Shown piece after piece: positions 37,017 to 44,147 of a stretch of DNA of 64,000 nt; the stretch's first letter is position 1; each line of letters begins with the position of its first letter. Source of the DNA: Phycisphaerales bacterium (GTDB lineage: Bacteria > Planctomycetota > Phycisphaerae > UBA1845 > UTPLA1); NCBI GenBank assembly GCA_020639075.1, contig JACKHI010000001.1, positions 2,914,001-2,978,000 of the forward strand. Reading direction: 5' to 3'. The notes under the pieces were generated by a model that was given only the letters and a program-made list of their open reading frames with translations, was not told the DNA's origin and did not search any database. A program made the position numbers and the translations under genes.

Positions 37017-38693
37017 ATGCACGACAAGCGAGATCGACGGACGATCGTGATCGTGGGTGGCGTCGCAGGCGGCGCCAGCGCGGCCACGCGGGCGAGACGC
37101 TGCAATGAAGAAGCCCGCATCATCGTGTACGAGAAGGACCAACACGTCTCGTTCGCCAACTGCGGCCTTCCCTACTACGTCGGCGACGAAATTCACGAGC
37201 GATCCAAACTCCTCGTTGCAACGCCCGAACTCTTCGAGCAACGGTTCAACATCGAAATCCACACCGGCCATGAAGTCGTCTCCATTCATCGCGATGCCAA
37301 AGTCGTCAGCGTCAAACGCCTCGCGACGGGCGAAACGTTTGATCAGACGTATGATCGTCTCATCCTCGCGCCCGGCGCTACGCCGATCCGCCCGGCAATG
37401 GACGGCATCGAAAAACCCAATGTCTTTACCCTGCGCAATCTCCATGACGCCGATCGCATTCGCGCCTACATCCGCGACAAGAAACCCGAACGCGCCGCCG
37501 TCGTCGGTGCGGGCTTCATCGGCCTGGAGATGGTCGAACAGCTGAAACGCGCGGGTCTCCATACGGCCCTGATCGAGCTCATGCCACAAGTCCTGCCGCC
37601 CCTCGATCCGGAAATGGCGCACATCATCGAGGCCGAAGTCGTGGCCGAAGATGTCGACCTCCATCTGGGTGACGGCGTGTCGGGGCTCGAGACTGACTGC
37701 GGACTTGTGACGGGCGTGGTCCTGAACAGCGGCGCCGTCGTGGATGCCGATCTCGTCATCATGGGCATCGGCGTGCGACCGGCGACGAGACTGGCCGCCG
37801 AAGCCGGACTGGAACTCGGCCGGACAGGCGGCATCAAGGTCAATCGCGTCATGCAGACGAATGACCCATGGATCTACGCCGTCGGCGACGCGGTCGAATA
37901 CCACTATGGACCGACCGACGGCCCCGCGAGAGTCGCCCTTGCCGGGCCGGCCAATCGCGCGGGTCGCATCGCGGGCCAACATGCCGCCATCGACGACGCC
38001 GATGAGATGGCGCCGGTCTACGGCACGTCAGTCGTTCGCGTTTTCGGCAAGGCGGCCGCAGTGACAGGCATGAGCACGAAACTGGCGAAGAAACTCGGCC
38101 GCGAGTCGCGATCCGTTTTCGTCGTCGGCAAGCACCACGCCGGCTACTTTCCCGGCGGTCGCGAACTGATCCTCAAGCTGATCTACGACCCGAACACGGA
38201 GAAGGTCCTCGGCGCCCAGGCCGTCGGGCCCGAAGGCGCCGACAAGCGCATCGACATCGTCGCCACACTCCTGCGATTCGGCGGAACCGTCCGCGACCTC
38301 GCCGGTCTGGACCTGGCCTACGCACCGCCGTTCGGCAGCGCAAAAGACGTCCTCCACCTCGCGGCGTTTGCTGCATGCAACGATCTCGACGGCATCACGC
38401 CGATCGCCCAGGTCGATGCGGCGATGGAAGGCAAACAGATCGTCGATGTCCGCACGAAGCAGGAACTCATTGGCGGATCGCTGCCTGGCGCAAAGCACAT
38501 CCCAGTGGATGAGCTGCGCGGCCGGCTCGACGAACTGGACGCCGCGAAACCGACCGTAACCGTCTGCCGCTCCGGCCAGCGCGCCCACATCGCGGCCCGA
38601 ATCCTGCACGGCCATGGCTTCGAGAGCGTGGAGGATCTGACCGGCGGCATGCTGATGCACCATCACGCGCGACCGACGAACGGCAATCACTGA
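37017..38693 (+). CDS. CoA-disulfide reductase-like flavoprotein fused to a rhodanese domain
   Basis: 558 residues; GGAGG seven bases upstream fixes the ATG. FAD-binding motif IVIVGGVAGGASAATRARR, redox cysteine C49 in FANCGLPYYVGD, NAD-binding VVGAGFIGLEMVEQL and FAD motif IYAVGDAVE define the CoADR/NADH-oxidase family. The last 100 residues are a rhodanese domain with active-site C517 in CRSGQR. CoADR-Rhd proteins reduce CoA persulfide, polysulfide or disulfides in the cytoplasm. The gene follows the low-GC island and resumes the normal host composition. The fused rhodanese suggests sulfane-sulfur handling. Confidence 0.9.
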   Translation: MHDKRDRRTIVIVGGVAGGASAATRARRCNEEARIIVYEKDQHVSFANCGLPYYVGDEIHERSKLLVATPELFEQRFNIEIHTGHEVVSIHRDAKVVSVKRLATGETFDQTYDRLILAPGATPIRPAMDGIEKPNVFTLRNLHDADRIRAYIRDKKPERAAVVGAGFIGLEMVEQLKRAGLHTALIELMPQVLPPLDPEMAHIIEAEVVAEDVDLHLGDGVSGLETDCGLVTGVVLNSGAVVDADLVIMGIGVRPATRLAAEAGLELGRTGGIKVNRVMQTNDPWIYAVGDAVEYHYGPTDGPARVALAGPANRAGRIAGQHAAIDDADEMAPVYGTSVVRVFGKAAAVTGMSTKLAKKLGRESRSVFVVGKHHAGYFPGGRELILKLIYDPNTEKVLGAQAVGPEGADKRIDIVATLLRFGGTVRDLAGLDLAYAPPFGSAKDVLHLAAFAACNDLDGITPIAQVDAAMEGKQIVDVRTKQELIGGSLPGAKHIPVDELRGRLDELDAAKPTVTVCRSGQRAHIAARILHGHGFESVEDLTGGMLMHHHARPTNGNH

Positions 38694-38759
38694 ACGCTCT
38701 CCCGTCGCGTCATGGGTAAGCCCGGTGCTGGTTGCCAAGTGTAGGATGCGGGGCAGCGA

Positions 38760-39365
38760 ATCCATCGTGCCACTGGGTGCTTGCCCCCCAAACCGTCGTG
38801 CCACTGGGTGCTTGCCACCCAGTGCCCGGGCGCAGCGCAACCAATCGACTCACCGAAATGCCGTGCCGCATCGTCCTACCCCGGGTGGCCCATCCCTTCA
38901 GGGATGGGGTCGCGACGATAGAAACCTGAAAAAACGCACACGATTCACGAAGAGTTCTCGCGCGCGCCGCGATCGTCGCGCCCCCACCACCAGGGCGGGT
39001 GGCCCACCCGCCAAACCGTCGTGCCACTGGGTGCTTTCCACCCAGTGCCCGGGCGCAGCGCAACCAATCGATTCACCGAATTACCACGCCGCATCGTCCC
39101 ACCGCGTATCGCCGGGTGGCCCATCCCTTCAGGGATGGGGTCGCGACGATAGAAACCCGAAAAAACGCACACGATTCACGAAGAGTTCTCGCGCACCGCT
39201 GGGTGCCATGCTTGCCCTCAAAGGCAAGCATGCTCGCGGGTGGCCCATCCCTTCAGGGATGGGGTCGCGACGATAGAAACCTGAAAAAACGCAGACAATT
39301 CCCGAAGAGTTCTCGCGCGCCGCTTTCGTCGCGCCCCCACCACCAGAGGTGGTGGGCCACCCGCC
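38760..39365. repeat. Composite intergenic block of hairpin repeats (two interleaved families)
   Basis: The gap 38694-39663 contains GTGCCACTGGGTGCTT-type hairpins (CACTGGGTG/CACCCAGTG) at 38798 and 39021 with a truncated copy at 38767, and CCCATCCC-TTCA-GGGATGGG hairpins followed by GGTCGCGACGATAGAAACC at 38883, 39114 and 39238. The first two composite copies are 223-231 bp apart. A GCATGCTTGCC/GGCAAGCATGC hairpin lies near 39207 and CCACCACC/GGTGGTGG near 39338. I see no gene in it. Confidence 0.9.
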
Positions 39366-39494
39366 GTGTTCTCCCCCCAAAATCGCCCTGCCGTTTATCC
39401 CTCCAACACCAATCACCCGGAACACCGATCACGCCTGCCCCATGATGACCGATTCGCTTCGCACCAAACGAACGACGCCGCCGGCCCGCACGAA

Positions 39495-39529
39495 TTTGCG
39501 ACAGTTTGCGACAGTTTGCGGCCGTTTGC
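39495..39529. repeat. Short 10-bp tandem repeat
   Basis: TTTGCGACAG is repeated in tandem (TTTGCGACAG, TTTGCGACAG, TTTGCGGCCG, TTTGCAC) about 140 bp before the pseudouridine synthase start. It may be incidental or a binding-site array; a TACAAT lies 3' of it near 39620. Confidence 0.6.
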
Positions 39530-39663
39530 ACTTGCGAACTTTCTTTCCACCGCGATCCGACAGCGTCCGGAATGTCGACCGCTGTCGGGATTCGACCCGG
39601 CTCAAAATTTCTTTTTCCCCTACAATGCCCGATTGCGGAAATAAGCCGCCAACGGAAACACAC

Positions 39664-40827
39664 ATGGCAAAGCAACGTATTCAGAAAATCCTGGCCGCCG
39701 CCGGGTTCGGCTCCCGACGAGCCTGTGAAGAAATGGTCGAGGACGGTCGCGTCAGCGTCGACGGTCGCATCGTCGAGCATCTGCCCGTCGTCGTCGATCC
39801 GGCCGTCAATCGCATCACAGTCGATGACAAGCCGATTCGCGTGCAGAAATTCGTCTATTTTGTGCTCAACAAGCCCAAGGGTTACTTCTGCACGAACTGC
39901 GACCCCGACGGTCGCCGCCGCGCCGTCGACCTGATGGTCGGCATCCGCGAGCGCGTTTTTCCCGTCGGCCGGCTAGATGCGGAGTCGATGGGCCTGCTCA
40001 TCATGACCAACGACGGCGATCTCGCGTTGAAGCTCACGCATCCGCGATTTCAGACGCCGAAGACCTATCGCGCCGAAGTTCGAGGGCAGCCCGACACCGA
40101 GTCGCTCGACAAACTGCGCAAAGGCGTGTGGCTCGCCGACGGCCGCACGGGACCGGCGGAAATCGTCGTGATTCACTCGTCGCGCAAGAACTCCGTCCTG
40201 GAAATCACGCTGCGCGAAGGGCGCAATCGAGAGATTCGCCGCATGCTCGCGCGATTCGGCTTCCCTGTCACGCGACTGACGCGCATCAAGATGGGCCGCA
40301 TTTCGACGAAGAAACTACCGCTGGGCTCGTACCGACCGTTGACGGACGACGAAGTGAAATATCTCTATCGTCTGGCGGACGGGCTCGAAACAGGCGACGC
40401 CGAACCGGCGCAGACTTCGACCAATCGGTCGGAACGCGAAGGTGCGAGAACGGCCCGGCGTTCATCGCGCGGCGGCACAAGCCGCCTGGGCGGTCGCTCA
40501 TCCAACGTCCGCGGTCGACGTAGCGCGGGCAAGAAAAAGAAAAAGGCCACGCGCGACGCCCGCGCTGGCGGATCAAATACGACGACCACGAAACCCCACA
40601 AGCTCGAGGCCCAGCTCGAGGCGAAGAAACTCTCGAAGAAGCGCGGCGAAAAGCAGACGGACAAGGCGTCCGGAAAGAAAACGAAGAAGGACGTAAAGAA
40701 AACACCGAAGAACGCCGCGAAAAAGAAAACGACCCAGCGGGCCGCAACGAAACCGCAGCAGGATCGCGAGACGGTCGTCGTACCGCGCGGCGCGAACAAG
40801 AAACGCCGAATCATCTTCACGGATTGA
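39664..40827 (+). CDS. RsuA/RluB-family pseudouridine synthase with long Lys/Arg-rich tail
   Basis: 387 residues. An S4 RNA-binding domain opens the protein (RIQKILAAAGFGSRRACEEM). The catalytic domain has the family Asp motif GRLDAESMGLLIMTNDGDLA and GRNREIRRMLARFG. It should modify a uridine in rRNA. Residues from about 250 to 387 are extremely basic (runs of K and R, with Thr, Ser and Ala) and end KRRIIFTD. Such a tail is probably disordered and RNA-binding; it is far longer than in typical RluB. The ATG was chosen because the S4 domain starts there. The upstream 1 kb is repeat-rich. Confidence 0.9.
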   Translation: MAKQRIQKILAAAGFGSRRACEEMVEDGRVSVDGRIVEHLPVVVDPAVNRITVDDKPIRVQKFVYFVLNKPKGYFCTNCDPDGRRRAVDLMVGIRERVFPVGRLDAESMGLLIMTNDGDLALKLTHPRFQTPKTYRAEVRGQPDTESLDKLRKGVWLADGRTGPAEIVVIHSSRKNSVLEITLREGRNREIRRMLARFGFPVTRLTRIKMGRISTKKLPLGSYRPLTDDEVKYLYRLADGLETGDAEPAQTSTNRSEREGARTARRSSRGGTSRLGGRSSNVRGRRSAGKKKKKATRDARAGGSNTTTTKPHKLEAQLEAKKLSKKRGEKQTDKASGKKTKKDVKKTPKNAAKKKTTQRAATKPQQDRETVVVPRGANKKRRIIFTD

Positions 40828-40843
40828 TTCGGCGCAAGAAAAC

Positions 40844-40863
40844 GGCCTGACAATCGTTAGGCC
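40844..40863 (-). terminator. Terminator hairpin after the anti-sigma gene
   Basis: GGCCTGAC-AATC-GTTAGGCC forms an 8-bp stem (one G-T pair). On the minus strand it is followed by GTTTTCTT, fitting termination of the sigma/anti-sigma transcript; it may also act on the convergent synthase gene. Confidence 0.55.
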
Positions 40864-40942
40864 CCGCGTTACGCATCAATCTAAGAGTGGCTGATCAGAA
40901 ACGCCGGTCAAGAGTGCCGGCATGCCCTCGAATCGGAAGGCC

Positions 40943-41869
40943 TTACTCTTCGTCGTTCCCGTCATGAGGAAGCGAGAATGCGAGTTCCCGCACCATGTGG
41001 GCGAGATCTTCCTGGTTGATCGGCGCACACACGACGTAAGTCGTCTTGCCTTCGTTCCAGGCCACGATGCTCTGGCTCTGGCAGTTGCCCGGCGGCGTAT
41101 AGGCGAACGGAGTTCGCAACGTGGCCCCGGCCAGGAACTGCTCCGCCCCGCTCCAATGCGGAACGCTGAAGAAGGAGAGTCGTGTGCCGTAGGCATGATT
41201 GACGTACATGAAATGCGCCGTCGCGCCGTGGACTTCCCGGTTCGGAGAGCAGACAGCGGCCGAATCAAATTCGTAGCCGAATCCGGACAAGTCCGGCGCG
41301 GCGATCGCAACCTGATCGCCGAGACGTTTGCCGAGCTCGCGCGCCGCCGACTCGCGATCGTTCGAAAGACCCGCGAGTTGATGAATCTGCTCGTTGCAGC
41401 GCTCCACGCACTTGTTGTGCTGCACGACCACGCTTCGCATCTTCAGATCGACGACGTCGGAATCGAATGCGCCCGCGACGGCGCGGCCGCCGCGCAGGAT
41501 CTCCCCCGGTCCGACGATGCCCGCCGCCCAAAGGCCCATGAAGCCGAGGACCAGGCAGGCCGCCACCGCCAGAACGCGAATCACCGGCCGCTTGCCGAAA
41601 AGACCGGCAATACTCGCGGCCCGCTTCTTCGCCTTGGCGGGCGGTTCGATGGCGGCGCGAATGCGCGACTCGAGCCCGGCTGGCACATTGGTGCGAGCCG
41701 CCGATGCGACGATCAGGGATTTCAGCGCCTGCTGCTGATCGACGATGCGACTGCAGTCGCTGCACATCTTCAGATGGTCGAGCAAGTCGCAGTTCGACTT
41801 GACGTCGATCTGGCCGTCGGCGAATGCGAACAGGTATTTTCTAAACAAATGGCAATTCATCTTACGCAT
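40943..41869 (-). CDS. Membrane anti-sigma factor with zf-HC2 zinc finger
   Basis: About 308 residues. The N-terminus has the anti-sigma zinc finger pattern: MNCHLFRKYLFAFADGQID, then C27, H32-x3-C36-x2-C39. A single membrane helix follows at about 100-120 (VIRVLAVAACLVLGFMGLWAAG), with a C-terminal domain outside the cytoplasm. It overlaps the end of the sigma gene, so the two are coupled. It should hold the sigma factor at the membrane until a signal releases it. The start could be this ATG or the one three codons later (41860). The outer domain has no family I recognise. Confidence 0.85.
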   Translation of the reverse strand: MRKMNCHLFRKYLFAFADGQIDVKSNCDLLDHLKMCSDCSRIVDQQQALKSLIVASAARTNVPAGLESRIRAAIEPPAKAKKRAASIAGLFGKRPVIRVLAVAACLVLGFMGLWAAGIVGPGEILRGGRAVAGAFDSDVVDLKMRSVVVQHNKCVERCNEQIHQLAGLSNDRESAARELGKRLGDQVAIAAPDLSGFGYEFDSAAVCSPNREVHGATAHFMYVNHAYGTRLSFFSVPHWSGAEQFLAGATLRTPFAYTPPGNCQSQSIVAWNEGKTTYVVCAPINQEDLAHMVRELAFSLPHDGNDEE

Positions 41870-42428
41870 CCGGCCCACGATTGAGGCGACGATCCGCGGC
41901 GAAGTCGCTCAGCGATTCCGCCAATTTTCGCCGCGCTCGATAGAGCCGGCTCATTACGGTACCGATGGCACAACCCATGACATCGGCGATTTCCTGGTAA
42001 CTCAGATCCCCCAGCGCCCAGAGCACCATCACTTCCCGGTACTCGGGCGACAACTCCAGCAGGGCATTGCGAAGCTCGTCGTCGAACTTCTCCCAATTCA
42101 CGCCGTCCGCATGGTTCGGCCAATCCGAGGCCGGCTGCAAGTCGGCGGCGATATCGTCGAGGCTCAAGTCGTCGAACAGCGTCGGCGCTCTCGCAGCCCG
42201 CTCTCGACGCGTATAGAAGACGTTGTGCAGAATCTTGATCAGCCAGGGCTTCGCCCCGTACTCCCGCAATTCGAACTTCGAGAACGATCGATGCGCCCGA
42301 AGAAACGTCTCCTGAACCAAGTCCTCCGCCTCGGCGTTCCGACCGCAGAGCTTCAGCGCCATGCGATAGACGATGTCGAGGTGGCAGAGCACCTCTTGCT
42401 CGAATCGTCGATTCGATTTGTCCGACAT
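41862..42428 (-). CDS. ECF-type sigma-70 factor partnered with zf-HC2 anti-sigma
   Basis: About 188 residues. Region 2 motifs are IVYRMALKLCGRNAEAEDLVQETFLRAHRSF and PWLIKILHNVFYTRRER. Region 4 is LLELSPEYREVMVLWALGDLSYQEIADVMGCAIGTVMSRLYRARRKL (shown in parts). This is the RpoE/SigW-like group that works with membrane anti-sigma factors, one of which overlaps its 3' end. GGGG precedes the ATG; a longer frame upstream adds unrelated sequence. Autoregulation by the pair is likely but I could not identify a matching promoter. Confidence 0.87.
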   Translation of the reverse strand: MSDKSNRRFEQEVLCHLDIVYRMALKLCGRNAEAEDLVQETFLRAHRSFSKFELREYGAKPWLIKILHNVFYTRRERAARAPTLFDDLSLDDIAADLQPASDWPNHADGVNWEKFDDELRNALLELSPEYREVMVLWALGDLSYQEIADVMGCAIGTVMSRLYRARRKLAESLSDFAADRRLNRGPDA

Positions 42429-42680
42429 CGCTACCCCAAGGTCAGCTGGTCGCACGGCCTTGAGGCAAACGCCTCCAAACCTGAAACCAGCGGCAAATTG
42501 TGCGTATTCCCACTTCTTACGACCATTAGCGCAGGTCGGCGGTAATAAAGTCAAGGGCTTTGAGACACGGCCCGGATTTCGCGCTTTGATCCGGCAGCGA
42601 GCGGCGACTAGCATGGCCCCGATTTGACCGGGAAGCGGCTTTCTGCCGCCAGGAACAGCGTTTTTGAGCATCGAACGCCC

Positions 42681-44147
42681 ATGAGTGATCAGTATTTCGA
42701 AGACCGACTGAAGAAGGCCGCGGATTTGGCGGATCTCGGAATCGACCCCTACGGCAGTCGGTTTCCGGACGTCGCGCCCAACGCACAATTACGTAGTTTG
42801 GCGGAGTCCACAGGGCTCGAGGCGGGCCAGTCCGACGAATCCGCCACGCGACGCGCGGCCGGCCGGATCGTCCTTCGCCGCGTCATGGGGTCGCTGGCCT
42901 TCCTCACGCTGCGCGACTCGACCGGCGATATCCAGATCGGCCTGCAGAAGAAACAGGTCCCTGCCGAGGCCTGGGGAACCCTGAAACTGCTCGATTTGGG
43001 GGATATCTGCGGATTTGACGGCCAGCTCGGCAAGACGAAGACAGGCGAGGTTACGCTTTGGGCGACTTCCATCACTTTTCTGACGAAGGGGCTGCGACCT
43101 CTGCCGGAGAAGTGGCACGGCTTGACGGATGTAGACGCGCGATATCGCCAGCGCTATGTCGACCTGTTCAGCAATCCCGAAGTGATGCAGACGATGAAGG
43201 CGCGCAGCGTCATCATCGATGCGATTCGCACGCTGATGCGAAATCGCGGTTTCCTGGAGGTCGAAACGCCGATGCTTCAGCCGATCTACGGCGGCGCCGC
43301 GGCGCGACCTTTCACGACGCATCACAACACGCTGGATATGGACTTGTTCCTTCGAATTTCGCCCGAGTTGTACCTGAAACGTCTACTCGTCGGCGGTATG
43401 GAGCGCGTCTTCGAAATCAATCGCAATTTCCGGAACGAAGGCATCAGCACACAGCACAATCCGGAATTCACGATGATGGAGTGCTACCAGGCCTACGGCG
43501 ATCTGTCGGACATGATGGACGTAACGGAGGCGATGTTCGCCGCCGGGATCGAGGCGACGGGCGGCGGCTTCGCGCGGAGATTCCGCGAGTTCGAAATCGA
43601 CTTCACGCCGCCATGGCCTCGCCGAACCTACTCGGATCTGCTTCGCGAGTATGCAGGCGTGGAATTGAATGACGCCACCGCGGTTCGCGCCAAGGCGGCC
43701 GAGTTCGGCATCGTAAATGCGAAGGCCGACGACGCCGTCATTGCGAACAAACTCTTCGAAGAAACGGTAGAAGACAAGCTGATTCAGCCGACGTTTGTCA
43801 CGGAATACCCGGCGGCCCTCTGTCCGCTGACGCGGCGGAAGCCGGGAGACTCGTCGCTGGCACTTCGGTTTGAGGCGTACGTTGCCGGCATGGAAGTCGG
43901 GAACGCATATACCGAGCTGAATGATCCAACGATTCAGCGGGAAACGTTCAGCGCGCAGGTCGAAGGTGAAGGCGACGAGACGATGCGCGTGATGGATGAG
44001 GATTTCCTGACGGCGCTGGAATTCGGGATGCCGCCGGCCGGCGGCCTCGGCGTCGGCATCGATCGATTGGTCATGCTGCTGACGAATTCGTCGAGTATTC
44101 GTGATGTAATCCTATTCCCGCTCCAACGTCCTCAGGCGAGTGAATAG
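42681..44147 (+). CDS. lysS: Lysyl-tRNA synthetase, class II
   Basis: About 488 residues, the usual length. An N-terminal OB-fold anticodon-binding domain covers about 55-165 (RAAGRIVLRRVMGSLAFLTL). Class II motif 2 is in FRNEGISTQHNPEFTMMECY and motif 3 in GLGVGIDRLVMLLTNSSSIR. It charges tRNA-Lys in the cytoplasm. It is divergent from the sigma/anti-sigma operon and overlaps the start of the large permease gene by up to eight bases, implying co-transcription. Confidence 0.95.
   Translation: MSDQYFEDRLKKAADLADLGIDPYGSRFPDVAPNAQLRSLAESTGLEAGQSDESATRRAAGRIVLRRVMGSLAFLTLRDSTGDIQIGLQKKQVPAEAWGTLKLLDLGDICGFDGQLGKTKTGEVTLWATSITFLTKGLRPLPEKWHGLTDVDARYRQRYVDLFSNPEVMQTMKARSVIIDAIRTLMRNRGFLEVETPMLQPIYGGAAARPFTTHHNTLDMDLFLRISPELYLKRLLVGGMERVFEINRNFRNEGISTQHNPEFTMMECYQAYGDLSDMMDVTEAMFAAGIEATGGGFARRFREFEIDFTPPWPRRTYSDLLREYAGVELNDATAVRAKAAEFGIVNAKADDAVIANKLFEETVEDKLIQPTFVTEYPAALCPLTRRKPGDSSLALRFEAYVAGMEVGNAYTELNDPTIQRETFSAQVEGEGDETMRVMDEDFLTALEFGMPPAGGLGVGIDRLVMLLTNSSSIRDVILFPLQRPQASE

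Noticed and set aside
38760..39365. CRISPR-like array of spaced repeats
   Set aside because: Spacing is irregular (124-231 bp), the units are long composite hairpins, intervening sequences are themselves repeated, and no cas genes are nearby.
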